From Pseudarthrobacter sp. BIM B-2242 (lineage in GTDB: Bacteria > Actinomycetota > Actinomycetes > Actinomycetales > Micrococcaceae), in assembly GCF_014764445.1 (NCBI RefSeq), contig NZ_CP061721.1:2604001-2668000 (forward strand): 64,000 nucleotides of DNA. The letters are read 5' to 3'. The position numbers and the translations under genes are program-made. The first letter of the stretch is position 1. Every line of letters begins with the position of its first letter. Below are positions 8,825 to 18,007 of the stretch, in pieces. The notes under the pieces were generated by a model that saw nothing but the letters and a program-made list of their open reading frames with translations, was not told the DNA's origin and ran no database searches.

Positions 8825-9579
8825 AGGGCGTCCGCGAGGGTTTCGCGCTGGATCGCCGCCAGCTGGGTGGTGCCCAGCAGGGCGAGGTCGAGCAGCTGGT
8901 TGAGCTCGTCGCGGTCGAAGGGAGCGCCTTCGGCGGTGCCCTGGACTTCGACGAACTTGCCGGATCCGGTGACCACAACGTTCATGTCGGTCTCGGCGCG
9001 GACGTCCTCGACGTAGGGCAGGTCCAGCATGGGCACGCCGTCGATGATGCCCACCGAGACCGCGGCGATGGTGTCCACGAGGGGCTGGGCGTTCTTGGCG
9101 ATCAGCTTGTTGTCGCGGGCGAAGCGGATGGCGTCGGCCAGGGCCACGTAGGCGCCGGTGATGGCGGCTGTACGGGTTCCGCCGTCGGCCTGGAGCACGT
9201 CGCAGTCCAGCACGATGGTGTTCTCGCCGAGGGCCTTGGTGTCAATGATGGACCGCAGCGAACGGCCGATCAGGCGGGAGATCTCGTGGGTACGGCCGCC
9301 GATTTTTCCCTTGACCGATTCGCGGTCGGAGCGGGTGTTGGTGGCGCGCGGAAGCATGGCATACTCGGCCGTCACCCAGCCGCGGCCTTCGCCCTTGAGC
9401 CAGCGCGGCACACCGGCGGTCAGGGAAGCCGTGCACAGGACCCGCGTGTTGCCGAACTCGATGAGGGCCGATCCCTCTGCCTGCTTGGACCATCCGCGGG
9501 TAATGCTGATGGGGCGGAGCTGGTCGGGGGCGCGGCCATCGGCACGCACTACAGGGACAGTTGTGGCTTCAGAAGTCAT
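8821..9579 (-). CDS. rph: Ribonuclease PH
   Basis: This is a phosphorolytic 3'-5' exoribonuclease that trims tRNA 3' ends. The 252-residue product shows the family segments [46 protein letters not shown] and [17 protein letters not shown]. Catalytic-type Arg and Asp residues are intact. The downstream rdgB gene overlaps it, an order common in actinobacteria. ATG 9579 follows TAAGCT by 6 nt, so the message is probably leaderless. Confidence 0.96.
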   Translation of the reverse strand: MTSEATTVPVVRADGRAPDQLRPISITRGWSKQAEGSALIEFGNTRVLCTASLTAGVPRWLKGEGRGWVTAEYAMLPRATNTRSDRESVKGKIGGRTHEISRLIGRSLRSIIDTKALGENTIVLDCDVLQADGGTRTAAITGAYVALADAIRFARDNKLIAKNAQPLVDTIAAVSVGIIDGVPMLDLPYVEDVRAETDMNVVVTGSGKFVEVQGTAEGAPFDRDELNQLLDLALLGTTQLAAIQRETLADAL

Positions 9580-9585
9580 ACTGCA

Positions 9586-9591
9586 AGCTTA
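9586..9591 (-). promoter_or_regulatory. -10 box of rph, leaderless type
   Basis: TAAGCT on the minus strand, 6 nt, then ATG at 9579. This suggests rph-rdgB has its own promoter in addition to read-through from murI and the MBL gene. Confidence 0.55.
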
Positions 9592-9642
9592 TCGACTCAC
9601 AGCTCATCGGCCCGACGCGCCCGGCCCCGCCACCGGCCCGCC

Positions 9643-10440
9643 CTAAACCGTGTAATGCACTCCGGCGACGGCAACGGCGACGTCGCCGGGAAAGACCGGC
9701 CGGGCCTCCGCCATCACAGTGCTCGGTGAGGTCCACACCGGAATGTGCGTGAGCAGGAGCCTTCGCGCCCCGGCAGCGGCGGCGGCCTCCCCCGCGCGCT
9801 TTCCGGTCAGGTGCACATCCTTGATGCCGTCGTCGCGGCCTTCCTCGAAAGCCGCCTCACAGAGGAACAGGTCCGCGTCCTGGGCCGCTTCCTCCAGCCC
9901 GGCACAGGAATCGGTGTCGCCCGAATACGTCAGGACGCGGCTGACCGGATTGCCTTCCTTGTCCCGCTCGGTGACGTCCACCCGGAGGGCGTACGCCTCT
10001 TCGACAGGATGATTGACGGCATAGGGCGTCACGGTGAAGGGACCCACGCTGACCGGCTTGCGTTCGGCCCAGTTGGTGAAGTCGAATTCTTCATGCATGC
10101 CGGGGTCAAGGTCCAGCCCGTAGGCCGTGGCCATCCGGTCGGCGGTGGCGGCGGGACCCCATACCGGGATCCGGCCGCGTCCCCAGCCGCCCGGCTTCCA
10201 GCGGACCGCCACATGCAGGCCGCAGAGGTCCATGCAGTGGTCAGGGTGCAGGTGGGTCAGGAAGATCGCGTCGATGTCCTCGAGGTCGGTGTACCGCTGG
10301 ATGGCGCCGAGGGCTCCGGAGCCGAGATCCATCACGATCTTCCACGTCCGCTCGCCGTCGTTGGCGGTCAGAAGGTAGCACGACGCCGGGGAGCCGGGGC
10401 CCGGAAAGGAACCGGTACAGCCTACGATGGTCAGTTTCAC
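9643..10440 (-). CDS. MBL-fold metallo-hydrolase
   Basis: A 265-residue metallo-beta-lactamase fold protein with zinc motifs [17 protein letters not shown] and LLTHIP. The pattern is closest to RNase Z / cyclic-nucleotide phosphodiesterase-like members, but the flexible arm of true RNase Z is not evident, so the substrate is left open. The GTG start overlaps the murI stop (GTGA), with GGAGG upstream. It sits in the clpS-DUF2017-murI-MBL-rph-rdgB run conserved in actinobacteria. Confidence 0.9.
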   Translation of the reverse strand: MKLTIVGCTGSFPGPGSPASCYLLTANDGERTWKIVMDLGSGALGAIQRYTDLEDIDAIFLTHLHPDHCMDLCGLHVAVRWKPGGWGRGRIPVWGPAATADRMATAYGLDLDPGMHEEFDFTNWAERKPVSVGPFTVTPYAVNHPVEEAYALRVDVTERDKEGNPVSRVLTYSGDTDSCAGLEEAAQDADLFLCEAAFEEGRDDGIKDVHLTGKRAGEAAAAAGARRLLLTHIPVWTSPSTVMAEARPVFPGDVAVAVAGVHYTV

Positions 10441-11465
10441 AGGGCAGGACCTCCGGCCCGGCGGGCATCCACGAAGTTGGAAATCCGCTGCCCGGACGTG
10501 CCGGAACGGGCACTGGCGCGCTGCGCTGCTTCGATCATCTCCGGTGTGATGCGGGCCAGGCTTCCGGTGGGGTACTGGGCGGCCACATGGTCCACGTGTT
10601 CGACGGACAGGACTTCAGGGCCCAGGAACCTGCGGGCCAGCGTCTCAAACTGGGCGGCGTCTCCGGTGGCAATGAAATGATGCTCCGGCGATGCTTCGCT
10701 GGTGCGCTGCAGGTCGTGGGTGACCAATGCCCGGTACACGTCCTTGGCTGTTTCCTCGGCACTGGATACCAGCGTCACGCTGTCCCCCATCACAAAGGAG
10801 ATCACACCGGTCAGCAACGGGTAGTGCGTGCAGCCGAGGACCACCGTGTCCACGCCCGCCGCCTTCAGCGGGGCCAGGTATTCCTCTGCGACGGCGAGCA
10901 GTTCCGGACCGGTGGTAATGCCGGCCTCCACGAAACTGACGAACCGGGGGCAGGCCACCGAGGTGATCGCCAGGTCGGGTGCGGCTGCGAACGTGTCCTC
11001 GTAGGCGCGGGAGCCCACGGTCGCTGAGGTTCCGATGACACCGATCCGGCCGCTGCGGGTCGCCGCGACCGCCCGGCGGACCGCCGGCTGGATCACTTCG
11101 ATAACGGGAATGCCGTACTTGGCTGTGTACCGCTCGCGGGCGTCCCGGAGCACAGCGGCCGACGCCGAGTTGCAGGCGATGGTGAGCAGCTTCACGCCGG
11201 AGTCCACCAGTTCGTCCATTACTCCGAGGGCATTCGCCCTGACTTCGGCGATGGGCAACGGCCCGTACGGCCCGTTGGCGGTATCGCCGACGTAAAGGAT
11301 GGACTCGTTGGGAAGCTGGTCGATGATGGACCGCGCCACCGTCAGTCCGCCGACGCCCGAATCAAAGACGCCAATAGGGCGGGATCCCACCAGGCCGGCG
11401 CTGTTGCCGGATGGGGGCTCCCCCGCTGCTGTCGCTGCCGGGTCCATGCTCGAGGCTGTTGTCAT
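10437..11465 (-). CDS. murI: Glutamate racemase
   Basis: It converts L-glutamate to D-glutamate for peptidoglycan. The sequence shows [12 protein letters not shown], the first catalytic cysteine in TIACNSASA and the second in [11 protein letters not shown] start at the ATG at 11465 (about 342 residues with a short poorly conserved lead). The frame continues 19 codons upstream without support. TATCCT lies 9 nt before this ATG, slightly further than in the clear leaderless genes here. It is coupled to the downstream MBL gene by overlap. Confidence 0.95.
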   Translation of the reverse strand: MTTASSMDPAATAAGEPPSGNSAGLVGSRPIGVFDSGVGGLTVARSIIDQLPNESILYVGDTANGPYGPLPIAEVRANALGVMDELVDSGVKLLTIACNSASAAVLRDARERYTAKYGIPVIEVIQPAVRRAVAATRSGRIGVIGTSATVGSRAYEDTFAAAPDLAITSVACPRFVSFVEAGITTGPELLAVAEEYLAPLKAAGVDTVVLGCTHYPLLTGVISFVMGDSVTLVSSAEETAKDVYRALVTHDLQRTSEASPEHHFIATGDAAQFETLARRFLGPEVLSVEHVDHVAAQYPTGSLARITPEMIEAAQRASARSGTSGQRISNFVDARRAGGPAL

Positions 11466-11584
11466 GATTATTCGAGGATAGGTCTTCCCTGCGGCCTCAG
11501 CCATCACATTGTGGCGCTGCACTCATGTCGAATTTGTCACACTGCGGACCTGGCCGGTGGTTCAGCGGGCGGCAGGACCGCAGT

Positions 11585-12151
11585 TCAGGGGCGCGAATCC
11601 AAGGACTGGAGCATGGCCTGGACCAGGGACTCCTGCAGCCACGTGGTGAAGTTGTACACGAGGGCCAGGTAGCTTTCCACGTCCTCGGCCTGGGACCAGT
11701 CCTGCATGAGGTGCACGTGCTCCGCATCTGCCTCATCCCGGATGTCCAGCCGCTCCGCCAGTACCAGGCGGACATCGTTCAGGGCCATTGACCAATGCCT
11801 GGCACCCTCGGCGGTCAGGACAATCTCATCCTTGTCCAGATCCAGCGCAGCGGCGCGGAGAGCCCCGATCTTGGTTTCCCGCAGCGAACGCTCGGTGAGT
11901 TGGCGGAATTCAAGGGACGCGCCGTCGTCGTTCTTCATGACATCCGGCAGGAGCCGCCTGACCGCACGGTCCGTGGGGACCTGGACGTCCATGTCCAGCC
12001 CGATCAGGGCAACCAGGGGATCCTCACTGGGGTTTTCGGCCGGCTCAAGCATGGAGATCACATCGTCGATCAGGCTGCGGAGCAGTTCACGCTCGGCGGG
12101 TTCGAGAAACCCGGTGATGCCCTTGAGCCCGTATTTGAATGCCTTAGCCAC
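11585..12151 (-). CDS. DUF2017 protein
   Basis: A 188-residue soluble, acidic, helix-rich protein of unknown function. Actinobacterial genomes keep it directly after clpS, so a link with ClpS/Clp proteolysis or cell-wall supply (murI downstream) is plausible but unproven. The start is GTG 12151, with AAGGGG upstream, and it overlaps the clpS stop by 8 bp. The longer upstream frame lies inside clpS and is a shadow. A 119-bp gap to murI contains no further feature I can name. Confidence 0.85.
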   Translation of the reverse strand: MAKAFKYGLKGITGFLEPAERELLRSLIDDVISMLEPAENPSEDPLVALIGLDMDVQVPTDRAVRRLLPDVMKNDDGASLEFRQLTERSLRETKIGALRAAALDLDKDEIVLTAEGARHWSMALNDVRLVLAERLDIRDEADAEHVHLMQDWSQAEDVESYLALVYNFTTWLQESLVQAMLQSLDSRP

Positions 12152-12536
12152 GTTTCCCCTTGCCCTGCCCGGACCCGCCGGATTTTCCTGAGTTCCTGGA
12201 GTTGCCGCCCGGACCTCCGGTCGCCTTCTCCACAGTGGCCCACAGCCCGAAGCCGTGCATGGCCACCGCATGGCGTTCAACCTGTTCCTTGCTGCCGTGG
12301 GCAACGATGGACCGGCCCTTTTTATGGACCTCCATCATGAGCTTGTTGGCCTTGGTCTCGGAATAGCCGAAGTAGCTCTGGAATACGTAGCTGACATAGC
12401 TCATCAGGTTGACGGGATCGTTCCAGATCACCAGGTTCCAGGGGATGTCCGGGGCGGTCAGGGAGTCTGTGGACGCCTCTGTCCCGGTCCGGGTGCCCTC
12501 CTGGGTATCAGGGCCGAGCGCAACGCTTAAGGTCAT
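12144..12536 (-). CDS. clpS: ATP-dependent Clp protease adaptor ClpS
   Basis: This is the N-end-rule adaptor that delivers substrates to ClpAP/ClpCP. After a disordered lead of about 30 residues come the core motifs WNLVIWNDPVNLMSYV, VHKKGRS and E-rich helix regions ending in HGFGLWATVEK. The 130-residue length includes a Gly/Lys-rich tail. The start follows a leaderless promoter (TAGAAT, 6 nt, ATG). A 59-bp tandem repeat array begins 22 bp upstream of that -10 box. Confidence 0.95.
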   Translation of the reverse strand: MTLSVALGPDTQEGTRTGTEASTDSLTAPDIPWNLVIWNDPVNLMSYVSYVFQSYFGYSETKANKLMMEVHKKGRSIVAHGSKEQVERHAVAMHGFGLWATVEKATGGPGGNSRNSGKSGGSGQGKGKRG

Positions 12537-12542
12537 CTGTCC

Positions 12543-12548
12543 ATTCTA
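12543..12548 (-). promoter_or_regulatory. -10 box of clpS, leaderless type
   Basis: TAGAAT on the minus strand, then 6 nt and the clpS ATG at 12536. The -35 position would touch the first unit of the neighbouring repeat array. Confidence 0.65.
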
Positions 12549-12570
12549 TGGGGAGGACGGGCCCACGCTG

Positions 12571-12882
12571 ACGTGGGAGCCGGCGGGTGGGCCCACGGCG
12601 GCGAGGGCCCCGCGGCGAAGCGGAGCGAGACGTGGGAGCCGGCGGGTGGGCCCACGGCGGCGAGGGCCCCGCGGCGAAGCGGAGCGAGACGTGGGAGCCG
12701 GCGGGTGGGCCCACGGCGGCGAGGGCCCCGCGGCGAAGCGGAGCGAGACGTGGGAGCCGGCGGGTGGGCCCACGGCGGCGAGGGCCCCGCGGCGAAGCGG
12801 AGCGAGACGTGGGAGCCGGCGGGTGGGCCCACGGCGGCGAGGGCCCCGCGGCGAAGCGGAGCGAGACGTGGGAGCCGGCGGG
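12571..12882. repeat. 59-bp perfect tandem repeat, 5.3 copies
   Basis: Five identical 59-bp units start at 12571, 12630, 12689, 12748 and 12807, then a 17-nt partial unit ends at 12882. Each unit begins ACGTGGGAGCC and contains the palindrome GTGGGCCCAC. The unit has no stop codon in any frame on either strand. Since 59 is not a multiple of 3, long repetitive reading frames appear in all six frames; these are artefacts, not genes. The array exactly fills the space between the divergent clpS and pncB promoters. Confidence 0.97.
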
Positions 12883-12885
12883 GAC

Positions 12886-12891
12886 TAGAGT
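12886..12891 (+). promoter_or_regulatory. -10 box of pncB, leaderless type
   Basis: TAGAGT, 7 nt, then GTG at 12899. The repeat array ends 3 bp before it, so the -35 region lies wholly inside repeat sequence. Confidence 0.65.
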
Positions 12892-12898
12892 GAATTTC

Positions 12899-14227
12899 GT
12901 GAGTAATCCTGCCGGCTGGGACCATCCCCGCGCGTCCTTGTACACAGACCACTACGAGCTGACCATGCTTCAGGCGTCGCTGCACTCCGGCGCTGCGCAC
13001 CGGCGGTCCGTGTTCGAGGCTTTCGCCCGGCGGCTTCCGGACGGCCGCCGGTACGGGATTGTGGCCGGCACGGGCCGGCTGCTGGAAGGCCTCGCCGATT
13101 TCCGCTTCGGTGCAGAGGAGCTCGATTTCCTGGGCCGCACCGGCGTGGTGAACCAGGACACCCTCGATTACCTGGCGAATTACCGCTTCACCGGTGACAT
13201 CTGGGGCTACCCGGAGGGTGAGGCGTATTTCCCCAACTCCCCCATCCTCATTGTGGAGTCCACCTTCGCCGAAGCCTGCATGCTGGAGACCTACCTCCTC
13301 TCCGTCCTGAACCATGACAGCGCCATCGCGTCTGCGGCGTCCCGCATGATCACGGCGGCCGGCAACCGGCCGTGCATCGAGATGGGCTCCCGGCGTACGC
13401 ATGAAGAGTCAGCCGTTGCGGCCGCCCGCGCCGCCGTAATTGCCGGGTTCCACAGCACCTCCAATCTCGAGGCAGGCATCCGCTACGGCATCAAGACCGT
13501 TGGCACCGCCGCGCATTCGTTCACCCTCCTGCACGACACCGAACGGGAAGCCTTCGAGGCGCAGATCGCCTCACTGGGGGTGGGCACCTCGCTGCTGGTG
13601 GATACGTACGACGTCGAAGCTGCAGTCCGTGCCGCCGTCGAGTTGGCAGGGCCCAAGCTGGGCGGGGTGCGCCTGGACTCCGGCGACCTGGTGGCCCAGG
13701 CCTCGTGGGTGCGCCAACTGCTGGATGAGCTGGGCAACGAGCAAACACGGATTATGGTCACCTCGGACCTGGATGAGTTCGCCATCGCGGCGCTGCAGTC
13801 CGCCCCGGTGGACTCCTACGGGGTCGGCACCTCCCTGGTCACCGGCTCCGGCGCCCCCACGGCGAGCATGGTCTACAAGCTGGTGAGCCGCACGGACGAC
13901 GCCGGCAACTTCGTCTCCGTGGCCAAGGCAGCGAAGAACAAAACCAGTATGGGCGGGCGCAAGTATGCGCTGCGCAAGCTCAACGAGCGCGGCATCGCCA
14001 CCCAGGAGATCGTGGGCATCGGCCACCGTCCCGAGGACGACGGCAATGACCGGCCCCTGCTCCAGCAGTTTGTGAAGAACGGCGAGTTGCTTCCGGGCTG
14101 GACGGGCCACGAGGGCGTCGTCCGTGCCCGCCAGCGGCACGCGGACACCATGGCCGAACTGCCGTCCGTGGTCAACCGCCTGCAACGTGGAGAAGCAGCC
14201 ATTCCCACTGTCTACGAGGAGAACTGA
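12899..14227 (+). CDS. pncB: Nicotinate phosphoribosyltransferase
   Basis: It makes nicotinate mononucleotide from nicotinate and PRPP, the key step of NAD salvage. The 442-residue product begins with LYTDHYELTMLQ, the family N-terminal signature. It has EMGSRRTHEESA, HSTSNLEAG, a GTAAHSF segment with the His expected to be phosphorylated, and LDSGDL. The frame is open far upstream only because the tandem repeat lacks stops. GTG 12899 is supported by the leaderless -10 box. Its stop overlaps the pncA start. Confidence 0.95.
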   Translation: MSNPAGWDHPRASLYTDHYELTMLQASLHSGAAHRRSVFEAFARRLPDGRRYGIVAGTGRLLEGLADFRFGAEELDFLGRTGVVNQDTLDYLANYRFTGDIWGYPEGEAYFPNSPILIVESTFAEACMLETYLLSVLNHDSAIASAASRMITAAGNRPCIEMGSRRTHEESAVAAARAAVIAGFHSTSNLEAGIRYGIKTVGTAAHSFTLLHDTEREAFEAQIASLGVGTSLLVDTYDVEAAVRAAVELAGPKLGGVRLDSGDLVAQASWVRQLLDELGNEQTRIMVTSDLDEFAIAALQSAPVDSYGVGTSLVTGSGAPTASMVYKLVSRTDDAGNFVSVAKAAKNKTSMGGRKYALRKLNERGIATQEIVGIGHRPEDDGNDRPLLQQFVKNGELLPGWTGHEGVVRARQRHADTMAELPSVVNRLQRGEAAIPTVYEEN

Positions 14228-14859
14228 TGTCCCGCGCCCTGATCATTGTCGATGTGCAGAACGACTTCTGCGAGGGCGGTTCGCTCGCAGTAGCCGGTGG
14301 TGCTGACGTCGCCGGAGCGATCAGCGAGTACGTCGAGGCCCACCATGCAGAATTCGACCACATCGTGGCCACCCAGGACTGGCACATCGATCCCGGTCCG
14401 CATTTCTCCGAAACCCCCGATTTCAAGGACAGCTGGCCCCCGCACTGTGTCGCCGGCACCCGTGGCGCGGAACTCCACCCCGATCTGGACACCGAATACA
14501 TCCAGGCCTATTTCCAGAAGGGCCAGTTTGCCGCGGCATACTCGGGGTTCGAGGGCCTGCTGGCTCCAGAGGACGCCGTGCCCACCGGCGAACGGCAGCC
14601 CGGCGCCCTGCCCTCGGACGCAGATGCCTACGCGCCGGCCGATGATGCCATCGGCCTGGATGATTGGCTGCAGAGCCACGACGTGGAAGACGTTGTGGTG
14701 GTGGGAATCGCCACTGACTACTGCGTTATGGCGACTGCGCTGGACGCGGTCCAGGCAGGCTACTCCGTGACTGTCCTGCGGCACCTGACCGCCGGCATCG
14801 CCGAGGACCTTGATGACGCTGTTGCCGAGATGGAGCTCGGCGGCGTGGACGTCGCCTGA
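14227..14859 (+). CDS. pncA: Nicotinamidase
   Basis: It deamidates nicotinamide to nicotinate, the substrate of the preceding PncB, so the pair forms a complete salvage branch. The 210-residue product starts ALIIVDVQNDFCEGGSL (catalytic Asp) and has the active-site Lys region YFQKGQF and the nucleophile in TDYCVMATALDA. TGATG joins it to pncB. A homologous enzyme activates pyrazinamide in mycobacteria; nothing here bears on that. Confidence 0.95.
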   Translation: MSRALIIVDVQNDFCEGGSLAVAGGADVAGAISEYVEAHHAEFDHIVATQDWHIDPGPHFSETPDFKDSWPPHCVAGTRGAELHPDLDTEYIQAYFQKGQFAAAYSGFEGLLAPEDAVPTGERQPGALPSDADAYAPADDAIGLDDWLQSHDVEDVVVVGIATDYCVMATALDAVQAGYSVTVLRHLTAGIAEDLDDAVAEMELGGVDVA

Positions 14860-14872
14860 AACTGACAGACGC

Positions 14873-14908
14873 AAAAGAGGGTGATCCTGTTACGGGTCAC
14901 CCTCTTTT
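14873..14908 (+). terminator. Terminator after pncBA
   Basis: A 12-bp stem, AAAAGAGGGTGA paired with TCACCCTCTTTT, is separated by 12 nt that can extend pairing. T-runs flank both sides, so it can also serve the convergent helicase gene. Confidence 0.85.
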
Positions 14909-14933
14909 CGTGCACTGGTGGATCAGGCCACCG

Positions 14934-16718
14934 CTATTTCCGCCCGATAAACCAGTCCTGCAGCTTCCGCAGCCTCGACTGCAGCTGCTCCTCGTTCGCC
15001 TGGGCCACAGGCGGTCCGCCGCAGACCGTCCGCAGCTTGGTGTGCACCACGCCGTGCGGGGTTCCGGTCCGCGCGGACCAGGCTGCCACATTCTTCGCGA
15101 GTTCGTTGCGAAGATCCATCAGCATCCGGTGGTCAGGAATGGCAGGCGCCGCCGGGGCCTGTTCAGCCGCCGGTGCGCGCCGGTTCTTCCGGTTGAGCTG
15201 ATCGTGCTGGCGCTGCCGCAGCAGCGTGCCCACCTGCTCAGCGTCCAAAAGCCCCGGGATTCCCAGGAAGTCCAGCTCGTCTTCGGAGCCGACTTCACCC
15301 CCGGTACCGAACTCGCCGCCGTCGAACAGCACCCGGTCGAAGGACGCCTGCGAATCGAGGGCTTCGAACTTGCCCTTGGTCAGGCTGTCCGAGGCCTTGT
15401 CCTCCCGGTTGGCCTCGGCCATCAGGGAGTCCTCGGGATTAAAGAGGCCGTCGCTGTCTTCTTTTTCGGGACGGTCCAGCGCGTGGTCCCGTTCCAATTC
15501 CATGGAGTTCGCCAGTGCCATCAGCTGCGGCACGGACGGCAGGAAGACCGATGCCGTTTCACCGCGTTTCCGGGCACGCACAAAGCGGCCCACAGCCTGG
15601 GCGAAGAACAGCGGCGTGGAGGTGGACGTCGCATACACACCCACCGACAGGCGGGGAACGTCCACACCTTCAGACACCATCCGGACTGCCACCATCCACC
15701 GCTTCTCGCTCGCGGTGAATTCCTCGATCTTGCTGGAGGCCTTCGCATCATCGGAGAGGATGACGGTGGGTGATTCGCCGGTGATCCGCTTCAGCTGCCC
15801 GGCGTAGGCCCTGGCATCCTCGTGATCCGTGGCAATGACCAGCCCGCCGGCGTCCGGCACGGTCCGCCGTACCTCGCTGAGGCGTTTGTCCGCCCCGGCG
15901 AGGACGGCCGGAATCCATTCCCCGGCCGGGTTGAGCGCCGTCCGCCAGGCATGCGAGGTGATGTCCTTGGTAACCGCGGCTTCGCCGAGGGACGCTGCCA
16001 TCTCCTCGCCGGCGCTGGTGCGCCAGCGCATCTGCCCCGAGTAGGCCATAAACATGACAGGGCGCACCACATGGTCGCGCAGTGCGTTCCCGTAGCCGTA
16101 CGTGTAGTCCGCCTTGGACCGGCGGATACCGTCCCGGTCCTCCGCGTATTCCACAAACGGGATGGGCGAGGTGTCGGACCGGAACGGCGTACCGGTCAGG
16201 GACAGCCGCCGCGCCGCGGGGTCAAAGGCTTCACGCAGGCCGTCGCCCCAGGACAGGGCTTCGCCGCCGTGGTGGATTTCGTCCAGGATCACCAGCGTGC
16301 GGGCGGCTTCGGTCTTGGCACGGTGCAGCATGGGTTTGCTGGCAACCTGCGCGTACGTAACGGCCACGCCCACAAAACCACGGCCGTGCTGGCCGTCCGC
16401 GTTCTTGAAGTTGGGGTCGATGGCGATGCCCACCTTGGCGGCAGCATCAGCCCACTGCCGCTTCAGGTGGTCCGTGGGCGCCACGATGGTGACGCGGTTG
16501 ACCGCCCCGGACTCAATGAGCATGGAGGCCACGCGCAGGGCGAAAGTGGTTTTACCGGCACCGGGCGTTGCTACGGCAAGAAAGTCCCGCGGGCCGGTCC
16601 TGAAGTAGAGGTCGAGGGCTTCCTGCTGCCAGGCACGGAGTTTTTGGGCGGTTCCCCAGGCTGCGCGTTCCGGGTAGGCCGGTGGCAGGGTGGGGCCGCC
16701 AAAGAGCGTCTCCGTCAC
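14934..16718 (-). CDS. Superfamily 2 DEAD/DEAH-box helicase
   Basis: A 594-residue SF2 ATPase with Walker A ATPGAGKTT, motif II DEIH, motif III-like LTGTPFRSD, and motif VI QAVGRFVRARKR. The type recalls the Rad3/XPB-like or restriction-helicase group often annotated only as 'DEAD/DEAH box helicase' in Arthrobacter. The C-terminal ~150 residues are charged and show no domain I recognise. The GTG start overlaps the DUF3039 stop by one base (TAGTG), so the two are probably co-translated. No methylase or nuclease partner is adjacent, so a restriction role is not supported. Confidence 0.88.
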   Translation of the reverse strand: MTETLFGGPTLPPAYPERAAWGTAQKLRAWQQEALDLYFRTGPRDFLAVATPGAGKTTFALRVASMLIESGAVNRVTIVAPTDHLKRQWADAAAKVGIAIDPNFKNADGQHGRGFVGVAVTYAQVASKPMLHRAKTEAARTLVILDEIHHGGEALSWGDGLREAFDPAARRLSLTGTPFRSDTSPIPFVEYAEDRDGIRRSKADYTYGYGNALRDHVVRPVMFMAYSGQMRWRTSAGEEMAASLGEAAVTKDITSHAWRTALNPAGEWIPAVLAGADKRLSEVRRTVPDAGGLVIATDHEDARAYAGQLKRITGESPTVILSDDAKASSKIEEFTASEKRWMVAVRMVSEGVDVPRLSVGVYATSTSTPLFFAQAVGRFVRARKRGETASVFLPSVPQLMALANSMELERDHALDRPEKEDSDGLFNPEDSLMAEANREDKASDSLTKGKFEALDSQASFDRVLFDGGEFGTGGEVGSEDELDFLGIPGLLDAEQVGTLLRQRQHDQLNRKNRRAPAAEQAPAAPAIPDHRMLMDLRNELAKNVAAWSARTGTPHGVVHTKLRTVCGGPPVAQANEEQLQSRLRKLQDWFIGRK

Positions 16719-17050
16719 TATTTGTTGTTGCCTGAGTCCCCTCCGGGACCCTTGCCGCCGTCGTTGCTTGGGCGGAGGCCGTCATAAACCTCTTTGCACA
16801 TGGGGCAGACCGGGAACTTCTGCGGATCCCGGCCCGGCGTCCACACTTTGCCGCACAGGGCGATGACGGGATCGCCCGTCAATGCGGACTCCATGATTTT
16901 TTCCTTGCGCACATAGTGCGAGAAGCGTTCCCGGTCACCGGGCTCCACTTCCTGGCGCAGCTCTTCGCGCTCAATGGTGGCCGTGGACGTTCCAGCCCCG
17001 GAAAGCTCGCGCATCGGGTCGTTTTCGAGAGGGTCCGTCATGCTAGTCAT
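16718..17050 (-). CDS. DUF3039 small zinc-site protein
   Basis: A protein of about 110 residues with the DUF3039 core ALTGDPVIALCGKVW followed by CPMCKE. The three cysteines plausibly bind zinc. The C-terminal tail is Gly/Asn-rich. The start is ATG 17050, 7 nt after TAAGAT; the upstream open frame is not needed. It is coupled to the helicase downstream by one-base overlap, the usual neighbour pairing in this lineage. Its function is unknown. Confidence 0.85.
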   Translation of the reverse strand: MTSMTDPLENDPMRELSGAGTSTATIEREELRQEVEPGDRERFSHYVRKEKIMESALTGDPVIALCGKVWTPGRDPQKFPVCPMCKEVYDGLRPSNDGGKGPGGDSGNNK

Positions 17051-17057
17051 GGCATCC

Positions 17058-17063
17058 ATCTTA
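17058..17063 (-). promoter_or_regulatory. -10 box of DUF3039-helicase pair, leaderless type
   Basis: TAAGAT on the minus strand, 7 nt, then ATG at 17050. Confidence 0.55.
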
Positions 17064-17181
17064 GCGTCCCGGGGCGGGGGACGTTCGACGCCGGCGGGGC
17101 CGTTTTGCTCCCACGGTACCCGCCGCCGTCGGCCGTTCCCTGTAAATCCGGCAGTTGGCGGCCGCACCACTGTGGCACGTG

Positions 17182-17961
17182 TTACAGCCCCTGCCAGGAT
17201 GGTTTGTGGTCATGGGTGTGCCGGTAGAAGTCAGCGAGCTTCAGCGACGAGGCCGCAGCCTCATCCACCAGGATGGTGGCGTGCGGGTGGAACTGCAGGA
17301 CCGAGGCCGGACAAATCGCCGCGACCGGGCCTTCCACGAAGTCGCGGACTGCCGGTGCCTTTTGTGCGCCCGTGGCTATGAGCAGCACATGCCGGGCCTC
17401 GAGGATGGTGCCCAGCCCCTGGGTCACCACGTGGTGGGGCACCTCGGCAAGACTGGCGAAAAACCTTGCGTTGTCGCGGCGGGTCTGTTCAATGAGAGTT
17501 TTGATGCGGGTCCTGGAGGCCAGCGACGAGCCCGGCTCGTTGAAGCCGATATGGCCGTCCGTTCCCACGCCCAGGATCTGAAGGTCAACGCCGCCAACCG
17601 TCCGCATCCTGTCCTCGTAAGCCCGGCATTCTGCCTGGATATCCGCTGCGGACCCGTCAGGGGTGTGGACGTTTTCAGGGCGGATGTTCACCCGGCTGCT
17701 GAACTCGCGCCTGATGACCTCCCGGTACGACTGCGGGTGGCCGGGCGCCAGGCCAACATATTCATCCAGGGCAAAGGCATGGGCGGCACTGAAGTCCAGC
17801 CCGCGCTCGTGCCGTGCTGCCAGTTCGTCATAGACAGGCAGCGGCGAGGATCCCGTTGCCAGCCCCAGGACAGCGTCGGGCTTGCGCAGGATCAGGGCTT
17901 CGACGGCGTCGGCCGCCAGCTTGCCGATCTGCCTGCTGCCCGGGAGGATAACAACTTCCAC
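17182..17961 (-). CDS. nagB: Glucosamine-6-phosphate deaminase
   Basis: It converts glucosamine 6-phosphate to fructose 6-phosphate and ammonia, feeding amino-sugar catabolism into glycolysis. The 259-residue product has LGLATGSSPLPVY (phosphate loop), FALDEYVGL (catalytic Asp) and GTDGHIGFNEPGSS. The GTG start has AGAAAGG upstream, so this gene has a normal leader, unlike many neighbours. No nagA or transporter is adjacent. Confidence 0.95.
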   Translation of the reverse strand: MEVVILPGSRQIGKLAADAVEALILRKPDAVLGLATGSSPLPVYDELAARHERGLDFSAAHAFALDEYVGLAPGHPQSYREVIRREFSSRVNIRPENVHTPDGSAADIQAECRAYEDRMRTVGGVDLQILGVGTDGHIGFNEPGSSLASRTRIKTLIEQTRRDNARFFASLAEVPHHVVTQGLGTILEARHVLLIATGAQKAPAVRDFVEGPVAAICPASVLQFHPHATILVDEAAASSLKLADFYRHTHDHKPSWQGL

Positions 17962-18007
17962 TGGTCCGCTGCCTTTCTGGAGTGCTGGTTTCTATTGTCC
18001 TGCCGGG

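Noticed and set aside
12508..13402. Long repetitive reading frames across 12.5-13.4 kb on both strands
   Set aside because: They exist only because the 59-bp repeat has no stop in any frame; they overlap clpS or pncB and have no start signals.
14934..17050. Restriction-modification or defence system around the helicase
   Set aside because: No methylase, nuclease or specificity gene is next to the helicase/DUF3039 pair; neighbours are metabolic genes.
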